64,000 nucleotides of DNA. It comes from an uncultured Gammaproteobacteria bacterium. GTDB lineage: Bacteria; Pseudomonadota; Gammaproteobacteria; Arenicellales; JAANXG01. Position numbers and translations under genes: made by a program. The notes under the pieces were generated by a model, which did no database searches, had not been told where the DNA came from, and saw only the letters and a program-made list of their open reading frames with translations. The stretch spans positions 99,207 through 163,206 of the forward strand of contig CAMYKK010000018.1 in assembly GCA_947258975.1 (NCBI GenBank), in the 5' to 3' direction. How positions within the stretch are numbered: position 1 is the stretch's first letter; each line of letters starts with the position of its first letter. Shown here in pieces: positions 43,444-52,988 of this stretch.

Positions 43444-46377
43444 TTAATTGGATCCCGATGACCTGCCCGCGCCCTTCAACCGCACATCGAGCGCAAACGC
43501 GCCTCGGGGTTTGCCTTTGTCATCGTATTGGTTCAATTCGATAACATAGTGGTCGCCTTTGCGAAGGCCACCTTTGAGGCCGCCGATGATCACGCCTTGC
43601 AGGCCCTTGTTGGGGATGCGCACGCGCACCTTGTTCTTGTCGGCAAGCCAGAACACCTCCTTGTCTTTATACGTGCTGTGTTCGAGATCCTTGTTGCGGT
43701 CGAGTTGGCCAGCGATGAACTTCATCATCGCGCGGTCGAGAAAGCGCACATAGACTCGCGCTTTCGGGATCAACTCCGGTCGTAAGATCTCGAGCTCCAG
43801 CTCGCGAATGAGTTTATCGCGTGTGCCGACCGCACCGAACGAAGCAAAGTCGTCATCGCCTGGGCCCACTTCGGGATAGACAATCGAGAGGTTTTTCTGC
43901 GCAATGTTGTTGCTGTCCCAGACGTTCGGGCCACTGGCGGTGGGCCCATCGTGCGGGCTGATCTCGACTAGCAGGCAGGGATGCCAGCTGACGGTGGTGC
44001 CATCCACATCGACAGTCTCTGGCGGGATAAGGTCGGTGCTCCATTCTACGGCGACCACATCGTCGGCGCCGCCCGGCAAGGAATTGTATTGAGTTTCGCC
44101 GATCAAATACGTCCCCGGCACCAGCGGTGCGGGCACCGGATCTCCGGGACGGTTGGAAGGGATGAAATCATCGGGATAAAGGAACTCGGCACCGGCGAAG
44201 TGGGTGACATAAAAGCGGACGTAAAAGTTATAGCTATCGGTTCCACCTATGTTTCTGAATCGGGCGTAGACCCAGTTCGGCTGGCCGAAGAGCGGGGCTT
44301 CGTGCATCGTATTCACATGCGTGTCGTAATCAGCCGGCAACGCCGCAGCGCCTTCGATTGCCGGGTCGGTATTGCGCACCCAAATATCGAATCCTTGCCA
44401 CCAGGGAGCGCCCTGGGGGACGGATCCGTCGTCATCCTCGTTGTCGCGGATGAGGACGTCGCGATCGAAGGGATAGGCATCGGCGGCCGTCACCGCCGCG
44501 GCGGTATCGAGCCGGCCGAATCCGTACCATTGGCTGTAATCGTTTACGCCATCACCATCGCTGTCGACCCATTGCCCGGTGGGGTCGGCGTTGGCGGCAT
44601 CGATCATCACCGCGGTATCGCGCAGGATCTGACGAACTTCCACCCAATTCAGATTCGGGGCGGCCGATAGCATCAGCGCGGCGGTGGCGCTGACCTGCGG
44701 GCAGGCGCAAGAGGTCTGGCCAAACGATTCATAATCATTGGTCGCGGCGCCCGCGCTGCCTGCCGTGGAACCGGCGCCGACGTTCGACGTGGACATCGTG
44801 CGGGTCTCGCCGTCTGCGGTCGTTCCACCCCCCGGCGCGCACAGATCGATCCCTTGGCCGAAATTGCTATTGTCGACCTTCACCTCTGCGGGATCCGGCG
44901 GGCTGATTGCCGACGAACCGACTGCGATCGTCTTTCCGTACGCCGCCCACTGGCGGTAGGTAGTGAAGTCGGTGTCGTCATTGCCGGTTGAGAAGACTAC
45001 CACGCAACCGCGACCACCGCGCCCGTAAGTAGTGATGTAATCGAGCGCTTCCTGCATGACGCCGGAGATCGCCGCTTCGGCTGCGGCGAACGGTTTTCCG
45101 AATGAATTGCTGATCACGTCGGCCCCGGGATCGGGGACCGAGGCGGTCGGAAACCCGGCAAGTGGACTGTTCGGATCGAAGCCGGCGATCCAAACGTAGG
45201 CGTCGGCATAGGTCGAATCAGGTGAACCTGAAGGCCGCTGGATGGGCATGAGTTGGCAACCCGAAGCGATGCCGGCGACGCCTTCACTGTTGTCTGCGTC
45301 GGCGGCCAAGACCCCGCACACTCTAGAGCCGTGGGTGCTGCCCGCATTGGTCGTGTTGGCGTCCATGTTCTGGAAGTCGTAAGGCGAATAAATCTTGGGG
45401 ACGCCCGGGGCGACGGTTCCAGCGAAGTCGGGATGGGCGAGATCCAAGCCGCGATCCACCGCTGCCACGATGATGTTTGCATCCCCGAGGGCGGTGTCCC
45501 AGGCATCCTCTGAGCCGATGATCTGGTGATGGCCCTGTTGGGCATACAGAAAATCATCGGGGACGAGATCATCGACATGGCTGTAGACGAGATCGGGCTC
45601 CGCCCATTCCACGGTCCCGGTGTCGATCAGCTTCTGGCAACTATCCAACAGCTCGAACCCGCCGCGCTGTTTTCCACGGAGTTGGTAGCCGTTGCCGGCG
45701 TAGGGGATATGGCGTACGACTTCGAGCTCCAACTTTTTCGCGATCCGGGACACGTCGTCCTCGGTGATGTGCCCCTTGAACTTCGCCACGATCATGTCGC
45801 TCATGAAGCTGATGCCATCCTTGCCGAGCGCGATCACACGGCCGGCGTGCTCGATCGCTTCAGACCGGTTGAGCTCAACGAGGATCTTGCCCTTGTCTTC
45901 GTCGGAAGCAGACGCTGGATACTGGAAGGTGCGCAAGCCCTCGGCACGTATGTCCTTGCCTTGCTCGACCTCTTTCAGCCCAAGTTTCTCAGCGAGCGCA
46001 TCGACCTGAGGGTCCATCGACTCCTTGTTACGGCTGCGCACCGTCAATCCAATCAGCTCGTCACCCGGCTTGAACGGAATCTTGACCTTGCCGCGGTAAT
46101 AGAACGGCAGCCCCTTTTCGCCGAGAACGAACGTCTCCCTGCCGCCGGTCTCGTGCACGGTGACTTCCCTGCTGTCTGGCTGCAAGCCTGGCGCGGAAAC
46201 CGTGGCGATGTAGCGTCCCGCCTTGAAGTCGCGGCTCTCATAGCAACCGGTGCGCTTGTCGTAAGTCAGCTGCAGCCGGTGCGCACCCAGCGACAACTCG
46301 ACGGCGGCGTTAGCTAACTTTTTCGATTCCCGGTCTAGTACCTTGACCACGAAAATCGGCTTCATTTTCGATGCCAT
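43444..46377 (-). CDS. Subtilisin-like serine protease (S8), multidomain, no signal peptide
   Basis: 977 residues with GGGAAG upstream. Order: an Ig-like or carboxypeptidase-regulatory-like domain (about 8-95), a linker, a fervidolysin-type propeptide (about 210-275; IVAKFKGHITEDDVSRIAKKLELEVV), the S8 catalytic domain (about 285-640) with D308 (VDRGLDLAHPD), H349 (STHGSRVCG) and S556 (GQTSCACPQVSA), and a C-terminal beta-rich part. All three catalytic residues are present. There is no N-terminal signal peptide, so it may act in the cytosol or use another route. It follows the radical SAM gene by 115 bases on the same strand. Confidence 0.88.
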   Translation of the reverse strand: MASKMKPIFVVKVLDRESKKLANAAVELSLGAHRLQLTYDKRTGCYESRDFKAGRYIATVSAPGLQPDSREVTVHETGGRETFVLGEKGLPFYYRGKVKIPFKPGDELIGLTVRSRNKESMDPQVDALAEKLGLKEVEQGKDIRAEGLRTFQYPASASDEDKGKILVELNRSEAIEHAGRVIALGKDGISFMSDMIVAKFKGHITEDDVSRIAKKLELEVVRHIPYAGNGYQLRGKQRGGFELLDSCQKLIDTGTVEWAEPDLVYSHVDDLVPDDFLYAQQGHHQIIGSEDAWDTALGDANIIVAAVDRGLDLAHPDFAGTVAPGVPKIYSPYDFQNMDANTTNAGSTHGSRVCGVLAADADNSEGVAGIASGCQLMPIQRPSGSPDSTYADAYVWIAGFDPNSPLAGFPTASVPDPGADVISNSFGKPFAAAEAAISGVMQEALDYITTYGRGGRGCVVVFSTGNDDTDFTTYRQWAAYGKTIAVGSSAISPPDPAEVKVDNSNFGQGIDLCAPGGGTTADGETRTMSTSNVGAGSTAGSAGAATNDYESFGQTSCACPQVSATAALMLSAAPNLNWVEVRQILRDTAVMIDAANADPTGQWVDSDGDGVNDYSQWYGFGRLDTAAAVTAADAYPFDRDVLIRDNEDDDGSVPQGAPWWQGFDIWVRNTDPAIEGAAALPADYDTHVNTMHEAPLFGQPNWVYARFRNIGGTDSYNFYVRFYVTHFAGAEFLYPDDFIPSNRPGDPVPAPLVPGTYLIGETQYNSLPGGADDVVAVEWSTDLIPPETVDVDGTTVSWHPCLLVEISPHDGPTASGPNVWDSNNIAQKNLSIVYPEVGPGDDDFASFGAVGTRDKLIRELELEILRPELIPKARVYVRFLDRAMMKFIAGQLDRNKDLEHSTYKDKEVFWLADKNKVRVRIPNKGLQGVIIGGLKGGLRKGDHYVIELNQYDDKGKPRGAFALDVRLKGAGRSSGSN

Positions 46378-46492
46378 GTCTCTTCCCTTTTGATTTAGAT
46401 CTGTGGATGTTTTTCAGGCTGCGGCACTGCCGGATAAACAGCGGCAGGCCGATGACCGATGAGGTCGAGACCTGATCCGCTCCAACAGCGAG

Positions 46493-47533
46493 TTATGCGC
46501 GAGCGCAAAAGTGGCTCTCGTACATCGAGTTGCCGGCGAAAAAGTTGGAGGCTCTGCATCCACCCTTGCAAACGTCACCCACCTCGCACTGCGCACACTT
46601 TCCCGACAACTGCTTTACATCAAAACACCGGTTGTAAGCGAACTTCGTCTCGTCATTCCATATGTTGGACAAGTTCGTATCTCTGACGTTGCCTTCGATA
46701 AAGGTGTCATCGTAAAGCGCTCCACATCCCTTTATATTCCCGACGCTGTCTATGCAGATACCCGTGATCCCCGCCTGGCACCCTTCCCACATACAAATCG
46801 GCGCTTTTCTGCCGCGGATATGGGCTTCATTGCCGTCGAAGTAGCCAATGCTGTCGGCGGCGACGACTGTCATTCTGCGCTCCTGATTTTTCCTTCTGAT
46901 GAATTTGATGATTGACGAGATCTTGTCCGGATTAATAATCAGACCTCTCTTGTGCGCCATATTCCCCATGGGATTGACGAGTTGTAGCTGCCAGATTTGC
47001 ACATCGTGCGCCGCGAGAAATGCATACATCGATTCCAGGTCGCCGCAGTTGAAATCGAGCAGGCAGGTGACAACCCCGATGGGGATCGCTTCCTGTCTCA
47101 GTAAGTCCAACGACTTGGTCACCTCCGCAAATCCATCCTTTTTCATGCGTATTCGATTATGGTTCTCCTCCATGCCGTCTATGGAAATACCGACGTTGGA
47201 CAATCTCGCGTGCTTGATCTGACGAATGTGCTTGTCCCGCATTTTGTAGCCGTTCGTCATCACATTAACAATCACGCCATGATCCGAAAGATGCCGGGCG
47301 ACCTCCTCCCAACCCCTGTACAGGAACACCTCCCCGCCGATTAATGTCAACTCCTTGCATTTCAAGCGTACGAGCTCATCGGCCACCGACATGCACTCGT
47401 CAAACGTCAACTCGCTTTTTCGCGCCGTTCCCGCAACGGAACCACAGTGCATGCAGTTCATATTGCATTGCAGGGTTAACTCCCAAATGCAAGACAGCAG
47501 GTCATATTTCGATTCGATCCGATCTGATTTCAT
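46493..47533 (-). CDS. Radical SAM/SPASM protein, probable peptide-modifying enzyme
   Basis: 346 residues. The cluster motif is C23-x3-C27-x2-C30 (CNMNCMHC). The SPASM auxiliary-cluster domain has the full cysteine series: CQAGITGICIDSVGNIKGCGAL, then GKCAQCEVGDVCKGGCRA and a last Cys in ESHFCARA. SPASM enzymes mostly install crosslinks or other modifications in ribosomal peptides, or mature proteins. A small-protein gene lies upstream and a protease downstream, so a RiPP-type role is plausible but not proven. Confidence 0.85.
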   Translation of the reverse strand: MKSDRIESKYDLLSCIWELTLQCNMNCMHCGSVAGTARKSELTFDECMSVADELVRLKCKELTLIGGEVFLYRGWEEVARHLSDHGVIVNVMTNGYKMRDKHIRQIKHARLSNVGISIDGMEENHNRIRMKKDGFAEVTKSLDLLRQEAIPIGVVTCLLDFNCGDLESMYAFLAAHDVQIWQLQLVNPMGNMAHKRGLIINPDKISSIIKFIRRKNQERRMTVVAADSIGYFDGNEAHIRGRKAPICMWEGCQAGITGICIDSVGNIKGCGALYDDTFIEGNVRDTNLSNIWNDETKFAYNRCFDVKQLSGKCAQCEVGDVCKGGCRASNFFAGNSMYESHFCARA

Positions 47534-47685
47534 GATAGCGGCCTCGAGTGCATGTGACTCCCATACACATGTGATATCGTTTCGCCCGATCCCCCAATTC
47601 GCAAACTCGACGCGGCCCAGTCGTTACACGCGACACCGGAATGAATAACCGTTGAGACTGACACACGAGTCAGCCCTGCGTCCCG

Positions 47686-47790
47686 CTACAAGGATGGATC
47701 GCTGTCAAAGGATTCGCTCATGGGCATCGGCAACAACATGGACAGTGCCCCTGCCGAGCCACAAAACGTGGTCTCGGCGATACGGAGCAT
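47686..47790 (-). CDS. Possible 34-residue peptide in the radical SAM locus
   Basis: Open frame MLRIAETTFCGSAGALSMLL continuing with PMPMSESFDSDPSL, between the small protein (47820) and the radical SAM gene. It lies in the right place for a precursor peptide and has one Cys and a Gly/Ser-rich patch. There is no ribosome binding site before the ATG, so this is only a candidate. Confidence 0.2.
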   Translation of the reverse strand: MLRIAETTFCGSAGALSMLLPMPMSESFDSDPSL

Positions 47791-47819
47791 GGGTGCGGTA
47801 GCGGTGATTGCGCCGCTTG

Positions 47820-48140
47820 CTATCCGAAGACAACCTCGCCGGACTCGAGTGCTTGCGGCGAAATGTTGACGCCGGTGACGCGCTCCCTCAATCCCAACTC
47901 TTTGCTGGCCATCACCATTTGCTCGTCCGTCAGGTAGAGTACATAGTCGTCAATGCGGATCCCATCCGGCGGCAACTTGTACGAGGCGAGGCACCCTCCC
48001 GGCTTAAATTCAATTGCGACAATGTCGATTTCCTTTGGATTGAGCCCTTTCAGTGCCTTCTCACTGGTCAAATCCTGCACCATTCTTTTCTGCCACGAGG
48101 TCAAATACATCTTCATGCCTTTGCCTGCTTTTTCGTTCAT
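47820..48140 (-). CDS. Small conserved-looking protein upstream of the radical SAM gene; candidate substrate or accessory
   Basis: 106 residues from the ATG ending at 48140, with AAGGAG 7 bases upstream; the frame could extend to 48185 but lacks a site there. Sequence features: a basic N-terminus (MNEKAGKGMKMYLTSWQKRMVQDL), a single Cys in FKPGGCLASYKLPPDG, and an acidic tail ending in GEVVFG. No transmembrane segment or known domain recognised; it does not look like PqqD. It may be the modified substrate, a leader-bearing precursor or a partner of the radical SAM enzyme. Confidence 0.6.
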   Translation of the reverse strand: MNEKAGKGMKMYLTSWQKRMVQDLTSEKALKGLNPKEIDIVAIEFKPGGCLASYKLPPDGIRIDDYVLYLTDEQMVMASKELGLRERVTGVNISPQALESGEVVFG

Positions 48141-48579
48141 AACATTGCTCCTTTGTCTTTTATTTCGAGTGAGTGATTCAAACAAGAAGTGATTTCGGAT
48201 TCAGGTCTAGATTCCCAGCTGATCTCCGGTATGGGTAGTCGTCGCTGACCGCACAATCTGGGGCCCGGTTGCGACACGTAGACTGCGCTCTGAAGTGACT
48301 ATGGGAATAAGACTATAATCGACGGTGGCCGTGGGTGATTCAGATGCCAGCATGCCGTTTCTCGCCACTTCAATGCGGATCGATATTATGTATGCTTCGG
48401 TGGCTCAAAGTCGTTGACCTCAATCAAGGCGGTCGGCATTTTCCACGGACTCACGTTCAGGTCGCAAACCTGATCATGGCGGCGTGTTTTTAATGCGGGT
48501 TTTGGCAACTCAAACGAAACACCGCAATGCGTGTTGCAAGGGAAGTGACGCGACGTCGCTGCAACGTGAAGCCGGTGGC
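48141..48579. other. Gene-free stretch upstream of the radical SAM locus
   Basis: About 440 bases. It should hold the promoter of the minus-strand small-protein / radical SAM / protease genes. No operator, RNA gene or credible ORF was recognised. The IS91-like copy 3 begins at its right edge. Confidence 0.35.
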
Positions 48580-49153
48580 ATTAAGGGACAGGGAAAAGCA
48601 TCGTGCTGCGCCGCAATAGAACGGCCGCTTCGAGCCGGTTTTGGTAATCAGTTGCCTGTCCCTAGTTATCGTCAAGATCGATCGCCGCCTGTGGGCCGTC
48701 AGGGGAGGGACTCACTGACGAGACACCGTGGCGAAAACCGCCGCTGACGCCGCTTCTCGCCTACCCCCAGCCGAGCGGTGGCGGCGACAGCGCTCAGGCG
48801 ATATCGGGAACGGGGACGTATTCCGGCGGGAGTTGGGCCGTTGCAGGACACTGGGGCGCATCGGCCGGGTCTGCGTCCTGTGGCGGACCCCGCTCCACCG
48901 GTTCGGGATCCCACAACCCGAGGTGATCGAGAATCCGCTGCATCACCAGCGGGTCGTATCAGGGCGATCACGCGCATCTCATTATCGCACCTTGGGTACT
49001 ATAGGGGGTCCACCTCGTACACGCGATAGATCAGCTTGGCCCAGGCGGCCCGGGCGCTGCGCCGGAGGTCAGTGTCCGGCTCGGTGATCTTATGCGCGGG
49101 CTTTTCGCAAGCGTTCGGCGTGTGGTGTTTGGCCCGATACCGACGGCTATAAT
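48580..49153 (-). mobile_element. IS91-like element remnant, copy 3
   Basis: Same left terminus as copies 1 and 2 (GTGCTGCGCCGCAATAGAAC, then GGGAGGGACTCACTGACG). The minus strand retains a frameshifted transposase C-terminus, with YSRRYRAKHHTPNACEKPAHKITEPDTDLRRSA and WAKLIYRVYEVDPL readable. It breaks off at CGGCTATAATCACC, 9 bases from the yejF stop codon, so the junction falls on the yej operon's 3' end. Confidence 0.7.
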
Positions 49154-49161
49154 CACCGCAG

Positions 49162-50802
49162 TCACTGCGCGAGTTCAGCGCCTTCGACCGCTTCCAGGTC
49201 GAACGCGGCCTTGAGCAGGGCGCGCGTATACGCCTGTTTCGGTTTGGCGAAGATCGCGGTAGCGGAACCTTGTTCCACAACACGGCCTTCGCGTAACACG
49301 ATCAGGTCATCACTCAAGGCGCGCACCACCTTGAGATCATGACTGATGAATAGATAAGCGAGCCCATGCTGTTGCTGCAGGGTGCTGAGCAGCTCGATGA
49401 TCTGCGCTTGCACCGACCGATCCAGCGCCGAGGTCGGTTCATCGAGCACCACCAGCTTCGGCTTCAGAATCATCGCCCGGGCGATGGCGATACGCTGGCG
49501 TTGGCCTCCGGAAAACTCGTGGGGATAGCGGAAACGGTATTCGGGATCGAGATCAACTTCCTTCAGTGCCGCGACCACACGCGCGTCGCGCTCCGCCTGG
49601 GACGTCACCATGTCATGCGCCTCGAGTCCCTCGGCGATGATCTGCCCGATCGACAGGCGTGGGCTCAGACTCCCGTAAGGGTCTTGAAACACGATCTGCA
49701 TCTGCCGCCGCAGTGGTTTGAGCTGTTTGTTGCGCATTCCCTCTATGGGCCTGCCGTTGAACCAGATGGCGCCGCGGCTGCCGATCAGGCGCAACAGCGC
49801 CAGGGCGAGTGTCGTCTTGCCGGATCCGCTTTCGCCGACCACGCCGACGGTGTGGCCCTCGCGAACCTTTACCGAGACATCGTCCACCGCCTTGATGTGA
49901 TCCACGGTCCGGCGCAGCACGCCGCGGCGCACCGGGAACCACACGCGCACGTTGTCGCAGCGCATCACTTCGGGGGCGTTGGCGTCCGGCGGTGGCGCGT
50001 GATCCGACGGCTCTGCGGCGAGCAGCTCCTGGGTGTATGCGTGCTGCGGGGCGGTGAACAAGCGCTCCGTGAACCCGCGCTCGACGATCTCTCCGTCGCG
50101 CATCACGCAGACACGGTCCGCGATCTTGCGCACGATATTCAGATCATGGGTGATCAGCAGCATCGACATGTGCATTTGGTGCTGCAGGTCCTGCAACAGC
50201 TTGAGTATCTGTGCCTGGATGGTGACATCGAGTGCTGTGGTCGGCTCGTCGGCAATCAATAGATCCGGCTCGTTGGCCAGCGCCATCGCGATCATCACCC
50301 GCTGGCGTTGGCCGCCGGATAGCTGATGGGGGTAGGAGTGCAGCCGGCCATGCGGGTCGCGGATCTGCACCAGGTCCAGCAGCTCGAGGGCGCGCGCGCG
50401 GGCCTGGGTCTCGGTCAAACCCTTGTGCAGGATCAGGGTCTCGTTGATCTGCTTTTCGACCTTGTGCAGCGGATTCAATGAAGTCATCGGTTCTTGGAAG
50501 ATCATGCTGATGCGGTCACCGCGCACGCGCTGCATGCGCGCCGCGTGCGCGCCCATCAACTCCTCGTCCCGGAACCGGATACTGCCACCGGGGTGGTAGG
50601 CGCTGGGGTAGGGCAACAGCTGCATGATCGATAATGCGGTCACGGATTTTCCCGAACCGCTCTCGCCGACCAAGGCCATGGTTTCGCCCTCGCCGATGCG
50701 AAACGACGCATTGCGTACCGCGACGATATCGCCCCGGGTGGAGCGGAAGCTCACCGACAGGTCATCGATCATTAACAGCGGTTGGTGTGCATCATCGTTC
50801 AT
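49162..50802 (-). CDS. yejF: Microcin C/oligopeptide ABC transporter, double ATPase subunit
   Basis: 546 residues with two fused ABC ATPase domains. First: Walker A GESGSGKS, signature LSGGQRQRV, Walker [13 protein letters not shown]. Second: [30 protein letters not shown]. Each is followed by the oligopeptide-binding OppDF-type tail. This fused form, with the yejABE order, matches YejF. It powers uptake of peptides by YejABE; in E. coli also microcin C. It is last in the operon. Confidence 0.94.
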   Translation of the reverse strand: MNDDAHQPLLMIDDLSVSFRSTRGDIVAVRNASFRIGEGETMALVGESGSGKSVTALSIMQLLPYPSAYHPGGSIRFRDEELMGAHAARMQRVRGDRISMIFQEPMTSLNPLHKVEKQINETLILHKGLTETQARARALELLDLVQIRDPHGRLHSYPHQLSGGQRQRVMIAMALANEPDLLIADEPTTALDVTIQAQILKLLQDLQHQMHMSMLLITHDLNIVRKIADRVCVMRDGEIVERGFTERLFTAPQHAYTQELLAAEPSDHAPPPDANAPEVMRCDNVRVWFPVRRGVLRRTVDHIKAVDDVSVKVREGHTVGVVGESGSGKTTLALALLRLIGSRGAIWFNGRPIEGMRNKQLKPLRRQMQIVFQDPYGSLSPRLSIGQIIAEGLEAHDMVTSQAERDARVVAALKEVDLDPEYRFRYPHEFSGGQRQRIAIARAMILKPKLVVLDEPTSALDRSVQAQIIELLSTLQQQHGLAYLFISHDLKVVRALSDDLIVLREGRVVEQGSATAIFAKPKQAYTRALLKAAFDLEAVEGAELAQ

Positions 50803-50817
50803 TGAATTGTCCGCGTG

Positions 50818-51882
50818 TCAGCCGATGGTCTTGCGGGGATTGAATGCGTCGCGCACCCCCTCGCCGATGAAAATCAACAGGCTCAACATCACCGCGATGA
50901 CGAAAAACCCGGTCAGTCCCAACCACGGCGCCTGCAGGTTGGCCTTGCCCTGCGCCAACACCTCGCCCAACGAGGCCGAGCCGGGTGGTAGGCCGATGCC
51001 GAGAAAATCCAGCGAGGTCAGCACCGTTACCGAGCCGGCCAGGGTGAAAGGCATGAAGGTCAAGGTGGCGACCATGGCGTTCGGCAACACGTGGCGGAAC
51101 ATGATTACGGCGTTGCCGACACCGAGCGCGCGGGCGGCGCGCACATAGTCAAAATTGCGTGCGCGCAGGAACTCGGCGCGCACCACCCCGACAAAACCCA
51201 TCCAGCTGAACAGGAGCAGCAATCCAAGAAGCCACCAGAAGTTCGGTTCGACAATGCTGGCGAGGATGATTAACAGGTATAAGGTCGGGAGCCCCGACCA
51301 CACCTCGATGAAGCGCTGAAACAACAGATCCAGCCAGCCGCCGAAGTAGCCTTGTACCGCGCCCGCCGCGACGCCGATCAGGGCGCTGATGACGGTCAAG
51401 CTGAAACCGAACAACACCGAGATGCGAAAGCCATAGATCAGCCGGGCGACGACGTCGCGCGCCTGATCGTCGGTGCCCAGCCAGTGTTCTGCGTCCGGCG
51501 CCGACGGCGCGGGCGTCGCCAGGTCCCAGGCCACGGTGCGGTGGTCATAACGTATGATCGGCCACAGCATCCAGCCCTTGTTGTTGATGCGTGCGGCGAC
51601 GAACGGGTCGCGGTAGTCGGCTTCGGTCTCGAACTCGCCGTCGAAGGTGGTCTCGGGATGGGCGTGCAGCACCGGGCTGAAAAACTCACCCTGGTAATAA
51701 ACGAGGATGGGCTTGTCATTGGCGACGATCTCGGCAAACAGGGTGATGAGAAACAAGGCCAGGAACAACCACAGCGACCAGTAGCCGCGCTTGTTGCCCT
51801 TGAAGCTGTCGAGTCGGCGGCGGGTGAGCGGCGTCACGGGGATGCGGAGAAAGTTGGGCTGACGAAGATCCTGTTGGCTCAC
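50818..51882 (-). CDS. yejE: Microcin C/oligopeptide ABC transporter permease YejE
   Basis: About 354 residues. The GTG ending at 51882 has GAGG 6 bases upstream; an in-frame GTG at 51894 overlaps yejB. Membrane segments and the BPD permease motif (RAARALGVGNAVIMFRHVLPNA, the EAA-type loop) are visible. The large periplasmic insertion after helix 1 (YYQGEFFSPVLHAHPETTFDGEFETEADYRDP) is typical of YejE. The C-terminus FIGEGVRDAFNPRKTIG is the family ending. Confidence 0.92.
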   Translation of the reverse strand: MSQQDLRQPNFLRIPVTPLTRRRLDSFKGNKRGYWSLWLFLALFLITLFAEIVANDKPILVYYQGEFFSPVLHAHPETTFDGEFETEADYRDPFVAARINNKGWMLWPIIRYDHRTVAWDLATPAPSAPDAEHWLGTDDQARDVVARLIYGFRISVLFGFSLTVISALIGVAAGAVQGYFGGWLDLLFQRFIEVWSGLPTLYLLIILASIVEPNFWWLLGLLLLFSWMGFVGVVRAEFLRARNFDYVRAARALGVGNAVIMFRHVLPNAMVATLTFMPFTLAGSVTVLTSLDFLGIGLPPGSASLGEVLAQGKANLQAPWLGLTGFFVIAVMLSLLIFIGEGVRDAFNPRKTIG

Positions 51883-51883
51883 G

Positions 51884-52984
51884 TCACACCTCACGCGCCT
51901 CGAAGTCGATCCTCGGGTCGATGATGGTGTACATGAGATCTCCGATCAGGTTCATAATCAGCCCTAAAAGGGAGAAAAAATACAGTGTGCCGAACATCAC
52001 CGGATAGTCCCGATTGAAGGCGGCCTCGAATCCCAGCAGGCCGAGCCCATCGAGTGAGAAGATGATCTCGATCAGCAGCGACCCGGTGAACAAAACGCCG
52101 ACGAACGCCCCCGGGAATCCGGCAATCACGATCAACATCGCGTTGCGGAACACGTGCCGGTACATAACCCGTCTCTCGCTCAACCCCTTGGCGCGGGCGG
52201 TGATGACGTATTGCTGATGGACCTGGTCCAAGAACGAGTTCTTGGTGAGCATCGTCAAGGTGGCAAAACCGCCGACGGTCATCGCCGTGATCGGCAGCGC
52301 CAGGTGCCAGAAGTAGTCGAGGATGCGGTCGGGCCACGATAGTTCCTGCCAGTTCTCGGACACCAGGCCGCTGAGCGGAAACCAGTCGAAATAGCTGCCG
52401 CCGGCGAACAATACCAGTAGAAACACCGCGAACAGGAAACTGGGAATGGCGGTGCCGATGATGATCGCGACGCTGGTCCATACGTCGAAGCGGCTGCCGT
52501 CACGCGTGGCTTTGGCGATGCCCAGCGGTATGCAGATGAGATATACGAGCAGCGTCGTCCACAGGCCGAGGGAAATCGACACCGGCAGCTTGTCCATCAC
52601 CAGATCGATCACCCTGCGGTCACGATAAAAGCTTTCGCCGAAGTCGAATGTCAGATAATTCTTGATCATATCGAAGAAGCGGACATGCAACGGTTTGTCG
52701 AAACCGAACTGCCGCTCCAGCTGTTTGATGAATTCGGGATCGAGGCCCTGGGCGCCGCGGTATTTGCCCGCCGATGTTGTGGTCTGATCCGGCCGCACCG
52801 TGGCTTCGCCGGTGCCGGAGCGGGTGACGCGCTCGGTGATGTCGGCACCCTGTCCGGTGAGTTGGGCGATGATCTGTTCCACCGGTCCACCGGGTGCGAC
52901 GTGGATCACCACGAAGTTGATCACCATGATCGCGAACAGCGTCGGGATCATGAGCAGCAGCCGGCGGATGATGTAGGCGGTCAT
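51884..52984 (-). CDS. yejB: Microcin C/oligopeptide ABC transporter permease YejB
   Basis: 366 residues starting [37 protein letters not shown], the DppB/YejB opening. The long soluble stretch of about 45-110 is characteristic of YejB. The EAA-type loop is [21 protein letters not shown]. It pairs with YejE to form the channel. Its stop nearly abuts the yejE start and it begins 4 bases after yejA. Confidence 0.94.
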   Translation of the reverse strand: MTAYIIRRLLLMIPTLFAIMVINFVVIHVAPGGPVEQIIAQLTGQGADITERVTRSGTGEATVRPDQTTTSAGKYRGAQGLDPEFIKQLERQFGFDKPLHVRFFDMIKNYLTFDFGESFYRDRRVIDLVMDKLPVSISLGLWTTLLVYLICIPLGIAKATRDGSRFDVWTSVAIIIGTAIPSFLFAVFLLVLFAGGSYFDWFPLSGLVSENWQELSWPDRILDYFWHLALPITAMTVGGFATLTMLTKNSFLDQVHQQYVITARAKGLSERRVMYRHVFRNAMLIVIAGFPGAFVGVLFTGSLLIEIIFSLDGLGLLGFEAAFNRDYPVMFGTLYFFSLLGLIMNLIGDLMYTIIDPRIDFEAREV

Positions 52985-52988
52985 GGCG

